Shown here: one piece after another, positions 11,401-23,351 of the stretch
Layout of the letters: each line of letters starts with the position of its first letter
Numbering within the stretch: the first letter of the stretch is position 1
Assembly (NCBI GenBank): GCA_031213475.1
Contig: JARUPZ010000035.1
Location: 653,501 to 717,500 of the forward strand
Direction of reading: 5' to 3'
Length of the DNA stretch: 64,000 nucleotides
Origin: Nereocystis luetkeana
Lineage: Eukaryota > Sar > Phaeophyceae > Laminariales > Laminariaceae
Position numbers and translations under genes: made by a program
Notes under the pieces: generated by a model
Told to the model about the DNA's origin: nothing
Seen by the model: the letters and a program-made list of their open reading frames with translations, nothing else
Database searches by the model: none

Positions 11401-14400
11401 CACTTCCAGAGACAGCAATGGGACTATATATCTGCCTCCTTACCATAAACACTGCGTGCTACGATCATTCCACTTGTGCCGAGGAAAGGTTCTTGACCTC
11501 GCACAAATGATCTGTAACTCGACCACCAGCTGTGGCCGACTGCCACAAAAAGAAAAGAAAAAAAAAACGGTACCCTGGTTGTCTAGCTCACGTAGTGAGC
11601 GGCATGTTTTACAGCGTCGTCAACCGACGCCACCCCAACCTATATATATATATATATATAAAATAGGGGGGGGTAGGTGGGGGAGAGGGGGAAGGGGGTG
11701 GAAGGGGGCGTGGTGAGGGTAGGAGGGGGGGGGGGGGAAGGAGGGTTCGGCTTGAAGGCATGCGGGTTCATTTTTATGCCTTGACACATCTTATATTTAG
11801 GCATGTGCGTCGATTTTTTCCATCGCTCGTGTATATGGTGTTTATAGTCCCCCTTTGGAGCAGGGACGGTGCTATGTGTCGAAAGGGATGCGCAGTCCAT
11901 GGTCAAACGACTACGGGAGGCAACAAAATGAGTACGCCCCCCCGGCAATGGTCAAATGACTAAGGCAAGCGACAAATGAGTACCCCCCACCCCACCCCCC
12001 CCCCCACCCCCCACCCCCCGCGCGCGCCGCTCCCGCCCCTTCCTCCTAGTAACCCTGTTTTTCTCCCTCCACCTCTTCGACTTTCTATGGTCGTGTTTTT
12101 TGCCCTTCTGCGTGCACCTTGTGTTGTCGGCTGGATTGTGACCTTTTTTTTTTGTTTGCAGGAAAGTTTTGGAAGGAAAGTCCAGCCGGCCCCGGGTACA
12201 ATGGAGGAGGCAAAGCTTAAGCTCCCTCGAATACGCCGGGTACGCCGCGCGCGCGCCGCCGCTTCCGCTTTCAAGATTGGTTGTTGTTGGAGTTGAATCT
12301 CAAGTTCTGTTGAATTTTGGTCATGTTGAAGTTTGGGTTCTGTTGGAGTCGGTGTTTTGTTGAAGTTGAGGTTGTGTTGAAGTTGGGGGTTATGGTGAAG
12401 TTGCTGTTGAACTTGATTCTGAAATTCCCGGGTCTAGTGGGGTCTTACATAACCTATTGAAGTCCGAAAAAAAAATGTCTGTCTGTCTTGGTCTGTTTGT
12501 CTGATCTGTCCGTCTAATCGGGTCGAAAGCTGCCTGATAACAAAAATGCCTTTTCAATTTTCTGGGATGAACACCGCATACATTTTCATCAGCAACAGCA
12601 CCAACAACAACAGCAACTAACAACACCATTAAGTCTAACGCTATCACCACCACCGACAACTACAACAATAAAAACTCGCAGAGACCGGAAACTATCGTTC
12701 AGGCGGTGAAAAAGGAGCCCAGGCAGGACGGGGGTGGGGGTGGCGGTGGTGACGACGCCATCGGCAGCGGTGCCGGTGGCGACGATTGCGGCGGCGGCGG
12801 CGGTGGCGGCGGTGGCGGCGCTAGGGATGGCAGCGGCGGTAGCAGCGGTAGTGGTGGCGGTGGCGGCAGCAGGGAACGCACTGTAGAGCGTGCCCCCGTT
12901 GGCGACTCTGTTGCGAAAGAAGAAAAAACAGATGGTGTACCCGGCGAGGGCGACGGGTGCAGCGGTGGTGGAGGCGGTGATGGTGATGGTGGTGTTGTTG
13001 TTGGTCGTAGTGATGGTGTTGGTGTTGGTGGTAGTGGTGGTGGTGGTGGTGGCGGTGGTGATAGAGGTATTAGTGATAGCGGCGGCGTTGGCGGCAGTCC
13101 TGAACTGGCGTGTTCTGCCGAGGAAAGCGCTGATGTCGGTGGTAGCGGTGAGGTGGCGAACGGTGGTGGTGCCCCGGCCGCGGGAGACGAGGATAGGAAA
13201 AGAAAGCGGGGAGGAGGAAGGGGAGGAGGGATAGACGGAGGAGGAGGAGGACGACGAGGAGGAGAGGGAACAGGACGAGAAGGAGATGGTGGAGAAGGAG
13301 AAGGAGAAGGAGGAACAGGAGAAGAAGGAGGGGGACGGATGGGCGAAAGCGAAGGAGAGGATGAGGGGAGGCTCATGCGCGCGATAACATCTGTAGGGCT
13401 TGACGGCCGCTTTTCGGTCGTTCACGCGAACGCGGCGCTTCGCCGCCGCACCCGCCGCTTCCGCCCCTCTTCTCCTTCCTCCCCCTCCCCCTCCCCGCCC
13501 TCCCCTTTTGCCGCTCCAGCTGCCGCCGCTGCTGCCGCTGCCGCCGCGGCGCCTTCGAAGGAAGAGCGTGGAGATGGTGGGGGAGGCGGAGTTGGGATGG
13601 GGGGGTGGGAGGCCGAGAAGAAGGAGCTCTTGCGTGTTGACGACCTCGGGCTGGTGGTGAACGCTTGGATGGTGGGAGAGAGGCGGAGCAGGAAGCGGAC
13701 GCGTTTTGTTGAGGGGGACCGCAGCGATGGCGGCAGTGGAGGTGGTGTTGGTGTTGGTGTTGGTGGTGGTTGTGGAGGTGGTAGGAGCGGGGAGCGCGGC
13801 GGACGTTTGTTGGCGGTTTCCGCTATGGCGCGAGGGCAGCAGGAGCTGCAACGAGATTTGTTCCGTGAGGTTGCTCAGGTGTGTGTGTGCTAGGTGTTCT
13901 ATGTTGGGTTTTGATGTGTTTGGTAATGTGTTGTTCCCGTATTATCGCATCGTCAGCATGCAGTCCTTCGTTACGAAGTAGGGCTCCGGCATGCCTGGAG
14001 TGGGCCGACCAAAAAAAAAATCGGAATAAAACGTACAGTAGGTACATATTTTATAGAAATGAACTGGCAAACTGAGAAAATCGCTCGCAACAAAAACACA
14101 CTCAAACCTACAGTATGACCTTTTGGGTGTTGGGGGTTGGATTTATTGTGTACTGTGTGTTTGAATGTTGCTCAATCTATGTTGTGTGGTTTTGTTGTTT
14201 TATGCGTCGGTGTGTGTTTGTGTGTTATATATGTTTTTCTTCCCGTGGCGGGTAGCGGAGAGGAAGGGGGCGGCGGGAGGTCGTTTCCGTTTTCTGGTAA
14301 GCCAATCAACCCCCTTCCCCCCCCCCCCCCCCCCGCGCGCCTACCTGCCGCGGCTCCCACCCACCCCACCCTCCCACACCCCCGCGGTCGCCGCCGGTGC

Positions 14401-17400
14401 TTACGCATCCGCCTACAGACGACACGCCAAGGCATTCCTTCGTGGATCCCCGTAGCTCTTATCTCGGCAGATGGCGAAGAAACGCTCGCCTATGCGGCGG
14501 TATACCCTCTCTCAGAAACGCCTCCAGCCCCGCCGCGAGGAGTTGGCGTATGTATGGACGCAGAGGCGGGGCTAGCGCGGGGAGAAGGGGTGGAAGGGGG
14601 GGTGGGGGTAGTGCTCGACGAGCGGGAGAAAGAAGGGGAAGGGAGCGAGGGGGTACGGTACGCCCTGTGGGAGTTCCACTGTGTGGAGGGGAGTGTGGAG
14701 GTGAGTGGGAGCTACTGTGTTTTGGCCCCGGGGTGAAGGGGGCAGTGGTGGTGGCGGTGGTGTACTCGATAAAATATATGAACTCGATCTCATGCATGGC
14801 CGTAGTCGTATGACCATAGACCCTCGCATCCCTACAATGCCGGGACGGAGCATGTCGTGTTTTCACCGACCAGGCAGGCATTTGCTTGCACCAAGCGCGA
14901 CGTGCCGTGAGGTGTCTGGCGAGTCGCGTGCAGGGTGAGCTGCATCCTACTAAGAACCGCTGTTGAGGCGGACTTGCATATGGATGACAGCTTCAATGAG
15001 TTGATTTAATTTCCGGTGTAGGCATTTCCAGAGACAGCAATGGGAGTACTATGTAACTGCCTCTCGGGTGCCTTACCATAAACACTACGTGATACGATAA
15101 TTCCCACTTGTGTAGAATAAAGGTTGTTCACCTCGCACAAACGATTTAAGTCGACAACCAGCTGTGACCGACCGCCAAAAAAAAAGTTACCCTGGTTGTC
15201 TAGCTCACATAGTGAGCGGCATGTTTTACAGTGTCGTTGCCAACCGACGCCAACCCAACGAATGGGGGGGGGGGAGGTGTTTCTAGCGTTTGTGCTTGGT
15301 TTTTGGCTTTGCTTGTTGGAGTTTGTTTTCGGTATTCGGTTTTCGGTTGTTGGGGTTCGGTTTTATGTTGTTGGTGTTGGTGGTTTTGATTGGTTTGGTT
15401 TTGGTCACCGGGGCCTATGTTTTGGTCACCGGGGCCTATGTTTGTCTTTGCAACCCCGTCTGTACCCCTCCTCTTCCTCTCCTCTTGCTCAGTTTATATA
15501 GTCTACTTTATGTGATGCGCGCGTACGCACGAGGTGCGATGCCCTGCCGCCGCCGCCGCTATCAGTAGTTACATTTTAGGGCCGACTCGTACAAGCGCAA
15601 ACGGAAATTCAGCCCGCGTAGAAAATTCAATCCTCTTGTCTCCTATCGCCGCCCCCCGCTCCCCTGACCCCCCCCCCCCTTGGCCGAGGTAGATGCACAG
15701 ATCTGCCCCTGTGGCGAAGCCATTGAAATTAAAACTCACATAGTGGGAGAAGGTGAAATGGACAAGGCGGGATGTGAAGGAGATGAGGAAAATAGACGAA
15801 TAGGACACGGAGGAGTTTGGCTCACTAGATGATGATAGCGAGAAAACGATCGACATCCTATCAATAGGAGATAGTAGATGGTAGCCACAGGCGGCGAGAC
15901 AAGAAGGGGATGAGATTAGCGAAAAGTTTCGATACGGAAACAGCGTGCTATTGGACGTAGGGACGGTGCTCCGTCTCGAAAGGGAAGTGTGGCGAATGAC
16001 CAAATGACGAAGGCAAGCAACAAATGAGTACCTCCCCCCCCCCCCTCATCGCCTCTTCCCTCACCCCCATTCCCCTTACCCCCCTCCAAAGCCTCTTTCC
16101 TTACCCCATTCCTCCCCTCCCGCCGGCCCGCTCTTCCTCCTTACTCCCCCCCGCTCCCCCACACGCGTATGCCCCGAAAACAGCTCAGCGCTTCGCGGGT
16201 GGTTGAAGAGGTGATGATGGTCCTACTGGGTAAGGTGCAAGAAGCAATGTTGAAGCCGGCTTTTGCGGATAGCCTTATCCTCACGGACTTGTGTCGCTTG
16301 CTGGCCAGGAGCGAAAGCCAGGTATACTCTGGGTTCACGTACGTACGCTGATTTCGCTTTGTCTGTTGTTTGTCTGGGGTGTAGGATTTGCTTCAGTCAT
16401 TGCCTCGAAGTACGTGCGTACGTGTAAAATATGTACGTACGCAGTGTGCCCCGGGTATATTTTTCTTGTTTCATGCTTGCCTGGGGTATTATTCCACTCC
16501 AGAGTTGTTGAAAGCCTGTCCTGTGACTCCGGATTCGATTTTGGCCAGAAGTTAACGTGAAAACAGAAAGAACAACAGCAAGTGTACAACGACAGCAAGA
16601 GTATGGCGTTTTGATGTGTAGTAGTTACAGAAGGCCGCCTCAGCCGTAAGATCGGGAGCTCGTCGAACCTCATTTTCGCAACCAGCGTGTGATACTTCGG
16701 TCGTAAGTGCTCTAGTCCAGGATATTACAGTATTCCTTCACGCTGCCGATGATCGTTCAAAGTAAGTGTTGGATTGGATGATACCTCCTGCTCCGCGGCA
16801 GGAGGGCCTCGCCCGGGATATACCTGACGGTAAGTGCGCTCTCAGCGCGGCGCCCATCCCTGGGATTGAAATGATCGTGTTGAAAAAAATACTACCAAGC
16901 CTGGGAGATGGATGGGAAGGTCTGTATTCTTCCTGGGCCTATCACCCTGTCCTCGCAGGATAGGCTAGGCTTCGACAGACTGATCGCTTCGTGCGTTCTA
17001 ACTCTTGAGTAAACCTAACAAATCGTGGATTCATGTCGTTCTACCAAAGATTGGTTCCTCGTATTGGGTCGCGGTTTTACTACAGTATTATTTCTCGCTG
17101 CCGAAGATCATTCAGTGTAAAGTTTTGGGTTGGATGAGGCCTCCTGCCCCGGTCGGTGGTCCTACCTAAAACTCCTCGTGTTTCTTTGTTCGTGATTAGC
17201 CACCTACCGAGCGCTGTGTTGTCTCGCCCAAGCTTGCTCCGTGCTGGCAGATCTTAGCCGCGCGTGGGCGCGCACGCAGCGAAAACTGCCTCAAAAAGCT
17301 GGAGACAGTGGCAGCTCGCTCGTGATCGGGTGCTAATAGTGGTCCCGTTTCCTCTTTTGACGGTTGTGGCCTGAGTGCAAGTGGTGGATGCGATGTAGCA

Positions 17401-20400
17401 ATTCGCTCCTTTCTCCGACTTAACCCTTTTAGAACCGCAGTCCCGATATGGGGACGAACTACTTGAAATTTGAGTGGATTGTCCCCAAAATGAGACTGCA
17501 GTTCTGAAAGGGTTAACACCTCCCGATCTTCAGGATCTCGTCAACGGTCGTACCCGCCGATGACTTATTCTACGAGACGTGGAAAGGGGGTGCGTGGTGG
17601 TCGGGCATCCCCACCCGCTCACCCGTACCCCTCAGCTCCGCCTCGTTGCCCCCGTTGGCCAGTGCTTGCGGTCGCCCCATGGCACCGGGATGTCGCGTAT
17701 GGATGTGGCAACAACAGCAAGTGCAGAGCGTTTTGATGTACAGCTATTACGGGGGGCCATAGTTAATTCGTAGGACAAAATATTGTTCATAAAAATGGTT
17801 AAATATCTAAGTTTTTTATGTATACCATAGGTCCTATTAACTATGGTCCCCCTTAGTAGTAGTTATAAAAAGCCGCCTCAGCCGTGAGAGCGGGAGCTCG
17901 TTGAATCTCGTTTTTGTAACCAGCGTGTGATAACCTCGATCGTGAGTGCTCTAGTCTTATGATACGGGCTGAACTGGTGACCTCGTTAAGGAATTGAGTT
18001 GTTTTGCGCCGCTTCGTTTTGTTTTTGATTCGAAGCTGACCAAAACAACTCCGCTCTGCATCTATAATACCCTCGCGCTTGCCTTTTGGTTCCGACCATG
18101 ACCTCGCGGAGAAATTATGTTGTGTCGTAATCGTTTCGTGCCGTTTCGGTTCGGCTTCGATATTTGTCCGAGAACGTTTGGTCGAACCTCTGAAAATAAT
18201 CACTCGCTGCTCTCCGAATCTCTTGGTTTTCGGTTTTTGACGAGAGGAATTACAGTGAGTGCATTTTATTTGTTGGCCGTGTCGTTTCGTTCCGTGTGGA
18301 AAACTTTAGTATTTTTTTTTGTGTCCTTAAGACGAACAAGATTGCCTCCTCAGGACAAAAAACTCGTGATTCACAGCACGAACAAAGAAAATCGCTCTGC
18401 AGCTACGATACATATGTATATATACATATATATATACCTGATATATATATATACCTGGTATACCTGTGCCCCTGTTTTGGTCTGGTCAGGGAGGAACGAA
18501 GGTGAAGCGTAACGACAGCGACGGTCACGACGACAAGTTAGTGGCGGGATGGCCCGGCGGTCCAAGAGAAGTCGGTCGAAAAGCAAGAATAGGGGGAGGA
18601 GGAGGTAACATCGGCAGCACCGGCATCGATAAGCGCCGAGTCCTGGCGTCCATGGAGCAGCTGTGGAGGGTCTACGAGGTGGTGATGAAGAGGGACCTAC
18701 AGCTGAAAGGCAGCGTGGGGATGTTTAACAAGGTACTCACGGTGTATACTCGGGCATGTATATACTGTAGATGCAGCAGTAAAGAGATCGAAATAATGAC
18801 ACCAGTTTTTTTTTCGATCTCACAGGTTGATTTTTTTTTTGGTTGTTTCAAGTATACACACACTTGGTACCACACTGTCGGGAAATACGATTACCTACCT
18901 ACGACTCTTGAGGTGAAGAGAACATCTTCTCGCCATTTTTTTTTTTTTCGGGCAATGATAAAAAACGGGTACACCACCCGTTTCGTGCGGAGTCGAAAAC
19001 AGGTACAGCTTGGAATCGGCTCAAAACGCACGCCACGACCCATCACAAGATTGGCTGACACACACATCGTCCCCGGTTACTGAGAGGTACTGGACCGCAG
19101 ACACACCTTCCGGCGGCTGATTATATACTTCGACCAGTGTTGTGAACCGAAAACCAAGAGTCGTTTTTTCGGTCGTTTTCTTTCGATGTTTCCCGACCGA
19201 AAACCGATACATACCTGGTAATATTTATTGGGTTTATTCTCAAATCAACGAACGAAACCGACCGATTTTCTTGTTTTTTCCCCGGTTTCCCCGTTTTTTC
19301 TCGCTCGTTTCGGTTTGGGTTTACGTACAAAAAAAAAACGCCGAATCCGACTGACTTTTCGGTGCAAAACCGAACAACCGGGCCGGCTTTCGTTTTCGGT
19401 TCATAAGGCCATCTCTTATGGCAAACCGGTTTTGGTTTCTGGAAATCGAGGTTTCAGCACCTTCGCAGGCGTGTTTGAGCAGGGAAACGGGCGAATCGGG
19501 CCCCCGCTTTTCTTGAATTCCCACCAGCCATTTTGCGAGAGGCGTGCAACGCCGTTTGCCGTTTATTCCGGATAGCAGTTTGAAAAATTGTCGATACACT
19601 CCAGTTTCCTCTATATTCAGTTTCGGACCCAATTTATCTGAAAAAGAGGCGATTTTTTCGGCTGAAACGTCGATATATATCTGAAAATGCCTTTTTTTTT
19701 TTTTTTTTTCTGAAAATGACAACATGGTAAAAATCTCGGACGACACCCCAGGAGAAAAGAAAAACGCATCTAGATACCTCTCCCCAAAAGACCGCAAGTA
19801 TTCTGAGAAGAGCGAGCCTGATTCGGTCGGACTCCGGGTCTAAAATGCGTTAAAGCACGTATAAAACACAGAATCGGGTAAGTTTTTCGGTTTTCAAAAC
19901 CCTCCCATAAGAGATGGCCTTACACTGATTTCGACGTATCCAGGCCCAGTTTGGAGGGCTCAGGTCCGGGTGGGATCAGGTCAAGGGGGGGGGTCAAGGT
20001 GCTAATCGGGAGCAGGGTGTTTGGAGGCAGAGTGCTGGCGGCACGCGTGTGGTGAATGTGCTTGGTTCCATCGTGTACCTTGTGTCGTACCCTGTAAAGC
20101 AGACGTACCGGTACTACTGCAGTATGTGACATATATGGATACACGTGGAATTCGCCTCCTCCGACGGCCACCGGTACTGTAGTATGTGACATAGATGAAT
20201 ACATGTGGAATTCGCCTCCTCCGACGGCCTTTCGGTCGGCCTTGTCGGGGTCTTGCAGGGGTTTGGCGAGGCCTCGACGTGCGCTTCTCTTCTCGTGGTA
20301 TGCGGCGAGGAGGTGCCTCCCACAAGACATTCCTCGCGTCTCGCAAGAACCCTGCAGGAAAAGAGTGAGGGTGGGCGTTCTCATAGAGAACCCTTGTTCT

Positions 20401-23118
20401 CATAGGGAGCCCTTGTTCCAACAGAGAACCCCTTGTTCTCACAAAGCACCCTTTCCTCCCTGGAAGCGTTCGGGATTCGTATTCCCGAACGTCAACCATT
20501 ATGGAAACCGTCCATGGTGGCGGGTCTACAGTAGTAGACCGGAGGGTGGTTGACGCATCTTCATGGTTGGCATGTCTGACCGGAGGTTGACGGTATCTGC
20601 GTACCCTGTCTTCCACATCGCCCCTCCCCCCGCCCCCCCCCCCCCCCCCTGCATGCGCGCCTCAAGTCCATCGCTGTTATTTATGGCGATGTATGTGACT
20701 TTTGGGGCGTCTTTTCAAGAGAAACACTCTTGGTAGGTGGAGGAGTGACAGGAGAGCGTGTCGTCTTTTTCTTTTTCTGCGACGTTCTGTACCGAAACCC
20801 CCCTCTTGACTACACGTGACAGCACATTTCTGAACACCGCTGATAAGATGCTAGGATTGGTGCAGTTGGCTTGAATGCCGGCAGCTAATTTTTGGAATTC
20901 CGAACAAATGTTTGTGTCCTATTTGTTTGAACTCGGCGCTAGTTTTCTTGTGGCCCCACTAAGGCAGCGCTTCTCCCGACGGCTGCAGTGAAACACAAAC
21001 AAACTACATACTCGTTCGAGATACTCGTAGGCGAGCAAAACAAATTACAGAGTTCAAACCCAGCCATAATACGTACCTGGTAGTCATCATTCCCCGTGTA
21101 AAATAGACGATGCCCATTCGACCAATCGCGTGGCTTCTGTGGTGTGCCATTTGCTTGATTTGAGTACGATATGTACCTGTCTTTGAATGGTATGTATACA
21201 CCTGTTTTTTGTTGTTGCCATGTACGTAGGTACCAGGTATAGCGTAGACAGTAGATACGTATTAATAGCCCCTTTTTACCCATTTGGGACTGCAGTCCCG
21301 TTCTGGGGACAAACCACTGAAATTGTGAGTACTTCATCCCCAAAACGGGACTGCAGTATTGAAAGGGTTCAAGGAACCCCGCGATTAAGAAAAGGCTGTA
21401 TACGAGGGACCCCAAGTTTCTGCCCACCATTTTTGCCCAGAAAATATGTCTGTAAGGGGCGGGTACCATCTCTCATGAGGGACCTTTGGTACCTATGTAT
21501 GGGACCTCCAATCCCGAACGCACTGTTGGCGGGGTTCCTTGAAAGCGGATTAGTATCCTGGGCGACGTGCCGCACCGATATTTTCTTACCTCGACACCGA
21601 CTCTTTTGCGTGAACCCTTCCTCTCGACCTCATCAGCGACAAGCCGCGACGGCGAGGACGAGAGGAGGAGGCGGCGGAACCGAAAACGTTTCGGGAAGCC
21701 GTCGGAGTCCGCGCTCTGGCGGCGGCAACGGCAGAGGCGGCGGCGGGGGCGAGAGGGGTGCCGGTGGCGGGCGAGCGGGGCGGCGGTTAGCGGAAAGGTT
21801 TCCTGAGAGGAAGACAAGGACGAGGGTTTCGATGATGAAGGCGAACGTATCGGCGAGCAACGTGGAGGCGGACACGGTGCGGTTTCTACTGACCACTATA
21901 AGGTGAGAGCTGAGATGCAGGTGTCGTTCACACCTCGGATAAATCATGATCTATCTGTCTGATCTGTCTACTGTAGGGGATCTACTGTAGTTCCTCATCT
22001 GCGGTTGCGAGAGGTTTGTGCGGGATCTGTGCAAAGTACAGGTCCAGCCCAGGAAACATGTGCTACGTAGATCACGCAGATTATACCGGGTCGCACCTCC
22101 AACATGAACCAGATCACCATTCTAGATGGGGAATAGACCTCTGCCTCGAATGTTCTACTACGGGGGAGTAAATAGGACCAAATATTGTTTGTTAAAAATA
22201 GTTGAATATGTGGGCTTTTGTGTGTACCATAGGTCCTATTTACTGTGGTCCCCCGTAATAGATCATGAAGTGGGAATGATGTATCTGATGTGTACGAGGT
22301 GTAAAGTGCTGTGTTTAGTCGTGTTAAAATAGCAGCTGATTTTTATGTTCCCGATGAAATATGTAGAGATTGAAGTCACCCGGAAACCCAGGGGTGGGAG
22401 ATGGGAGGTGGGGTGGGATAATACCTGGTACCCTCTTTTAGTACTGCGCTGTGCAGAAACCTAAATCTGTAAATATAACTTTGAAACAAAAAAATGTTTT
22501 GTCCCCAGAAAGGGAATGCACTCTTGAAGGGGTTGGAAACCCCTTCGGAAGTGCACCCACGGTTTTGGGGGCAAACTACTTGGAAATAGTGCGGGATATA
22601 CTTTGCGGTATGTAGCACAAAATCTTTATGTATACCAGGTAGCAGGTATATACCGGGTTGCTACGGCGTGACATGGTGACCGGGTCCAAATATGCTTACC
22701 AATAATGCTGTTGTAATATATATATGGTACCCGGTAGTGTTTTGTGTATGTCATGTGTCCTGATTGCTTTGGCTCCCCGTAATAGTATGCTGGTTTTAGT
22801 GCCGGGGGGCGGTCAGTCAAGGGGCTAAAAACCGCCGTCTCTGAGTAGTGACCCGTTTAGTGGTGTCAGACTGGCATGGTGGACAACAGACAAGAGGCAG
22901 TAGAGTCGTGGGCGGACACGGCAGCGGCAGTGTCCCTAGCCGACGCACATATGCACCCGATACCCATGCACTATTATTTCGTCAACGGGACTCCTCGCGG
23001 AGTGTGGAGGGCCGAAGGGGAACGGCGAGGAGTCGGTGGGAATAAGAGAGAGAGAACAAGAAAAAAAAAGAGAACAGAAGAGCGTCGAGATACATATATT
23101 TGCTGCTGTATGTGCTGA
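8481..23118 (+). CDS. Large low-complexity protein, 3' exon block (probably same gene as 488-6467)
   Basis: Exons read: 8481-8659, 9015-10461 (frame break inside), 12703-13878, 14419-14700, 16184-16321, 18490-18732, then 21637-21902 or 21810-21902, and 22870(or 22890)-23118. From 9015 to 18732 every outer border is phase 0. Non-repetitive islands look like real protein: VDHWALGERELMCQWRIETR (9015), GSWHNFWGRDHEPLGRVVGV (about 10330), ALISADGEETLAYAAVYPLS (about 14455), VVEEVMMVLLGKVQEAML (about 16200) and MEQLWRVYEVVMKRDLQL (about 18650). They are separated by long Gly, Ala, Ser and Pro runs. The 12703 exon opens with VKKEP, which matches the sumoylation consensus by pattern only. The last exon holds HPIPMHYYFVNGTPRGVW and then a basic tail to TGA at 23116-23118. 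No family was recognised. The exon at 8481 starts in phase 1 and needs a G from upstream, which donor 6467 supplies; this is why I think it continues the previous block. Confidence 0.55.
9015..10461 (+). other. Coding exon with an internal frame break
   Basis: The exon starts after CCAG at 9014 in the frame giving VDHWALGERELM. It runs through Ser, Gly and Ala tracts in that frame to about 10240. The convincing protein at the 3' end (GSWHNFWGRDHEP... to the donor GAG|GTAGGT at 10461) is in the next frame. The phase before (0) and after (0, exon 12703) both support the outer frames. The change therefore lies inside, most likely at the G-run near 10235-10252, where a one-base error would restore continuity. 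A small unrecognised intron of length 3n+1 is the alternative. Confidence 0.55.
10500..10900 (-). repeat. Family C repeat, inverted
   Basis: Starts GTACTCATTTGCATGCATGG just 39 bp after donor 10461 and ends near an A-run at about 10898. It shares the GGTTTTCACCGACCAG and CAGAGACAGCAATGGG blocks with the other copies. Confidence 0.8.
10927..11640 (-). repeat. Family C repeat, inverted, with duplicated end and nested family A element
   Basis: Two end modules (GTACTCGATACGAGA...GCATGGCCGTAG) at 10927-10980 and 11042-11090 separated by a G-run, then the body to the GTAGTGAGCGGCATG arm at about 11600. A family A element at 11271-11375 interrupts the block that reads AGCTTCAATGAGTTGATTTA in other copies. 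Confidence 0.8.
11271..11375 (+). mobile_element. Family A palindromic MITE-like element
   Basis: TTACGGGAGG ... GGCCCCCGGTAA with the core AACCAAATATTGTTAGT. Inserted inside a family C repeat. Confidence 0.8.
11862..12000 (+). repeat. Family D repeat (short relative of family C)
   Basis: GGGACGGTGCTATGTGTCGA ... GGTCAAACGACTACGGGAGG, AACAAAATGAGTACGCCCCC, then a second AATGGTCAAATGACTAAGGC end and a C-rich run. Confidence 0.65.
14757..15258 (-). repeat. Family C repeat, inverted, near full length
   Basis: Runs from GTGTACTCGATAAAATATAT (57 bp after donor 14700) to the tRNA-arm-like TAGCTCACATAGTGAGCGGC and CCGACGCCAACCC. An internal A-run lies at 15178. Confidence 0.85.
15957..16050 (+). 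repeat. Family D repeat
   Basis: GTAGGGACGGTGCTCCGTCT, CGAAAGGG, CAAATGACGAAGGCAAGCAA, CAAATGAGTACC and C-run. It ends about 130 bp before exon 16184. Confidence 0.65.
16567..16716 (+). repeat. Dispersed repeat, copy 1 (lacks the family A insertion)
   Basis: AACAACAGCAAGTG, GTTTTGATGTGTAGTAGTTA, GGCCGCCTCAGCCG, GGGAGCTCGT, CAACCAGCGTGTGATA and GTGCTCTAGTC are shared in order with 17706-17975. Confidence 0.75.
17423..17514 (+). mobile_element. Family B palindromic element
   Basis: AACCCTTTTAGAACCGCAGT ... ACTGCAGTTCTGAAAGGGTT with the centre ACTTGAAATTTGAGTGG. The arms are inverted repeats. Confidence 0.8.
17706..17975 (+). repeat. Dispersed repeat, copy 2 (interrupted by a family A element)
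   Basis: Same order of blocks as 16567-16716, with the family A element 17747-17856 between GTTTTGATGTACAGC and TAGTTATAAAAAGCCGCCTC. A third, weaker copy is at 59415-59490. Confidence 0.75.
17747..17856 (+). mobile_element. Family A element
   Basis: TTACGGGGGGCCATAGTTAA ... CTATGGTCCCCCTTAG. Flanked by TA; an unfilled relative of the locus lies at about 16605-16625. Confidence 0.8.
19404..19922. mobile_element. Non-autonomous DNA-transposon-like element with 18-bp inverted ends
   Basis: TAAGGCCATCTCTTATGG at 19404-19421 is repeated as its exact reverse complement at 19905-19922. The 519-bp interior has no transposase-like ORF. It sits in the intron between exons 18490-18732 and 21637. Confidence 0.7.
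20105..20229 (+). repeat. Tandem duplication of about 62 bp
   Basis: Two units with TACTGCAGTATGTGACATA or TACTGTAGTATGTGACATA and GTGGAATTCGCCTCCTCCGA. Confidence 0.75.
21270..21369 (+). mobile_element. Family B element
   Basis: CCCTTTTTACCCATTTGGGA, CTGCAGTCCCGTTCTGGGGA ... GGGACTGCAGTATTGAAAGG. Confidence 0.75.
22158..22258 (+). mobile_element. Family A element
   Basis: CTACGGGGGAGTAAATAGGA ... CTGTGGTCCCCCGTAA. Confidence 0.8.
22497..22595 (+). mobile_element. Rearranged family B-like element
   Basis: TTTGTCCCCAGAAAGGGAAT and GTTTTGGGGGCAAACTACTT lie outside, and the CTTGAAGGGGTTGGAAACCC arms meet in the middle, the inside-out order of a normal copy. Confidence 0.55.
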
Positions 23119-23351
23119 CTGTACGTGCTTCTGCTTCTTTGAAGAAATATTAATTATTTCACCAGGTAACTTTTTGGTTCATTACTTGCTCATTACTTGA
23201 TTCGTTGAATGCTTTGGGGATGGCGAACAGTAAGTAGTGCCGTGCGACTGAAATCCCAGCTTCGATAGTTTAGGTTCATAGTGTAGTCCACACCAACTTT
23301 CTTCGAGAACTTTCTGGGGTGGTCGGGGGTATACATTACATATATAATAAT

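Noticed and set aside
12589-13851. 420-codon minus-strand ORF opposite 12.6-13.9 kb
   Set aside because: Antisense to exon 12703-13878, whose plus-strand borders and phases fit the neighbouring exons; the minus reading is Ser/Thr/Pro low complexity.
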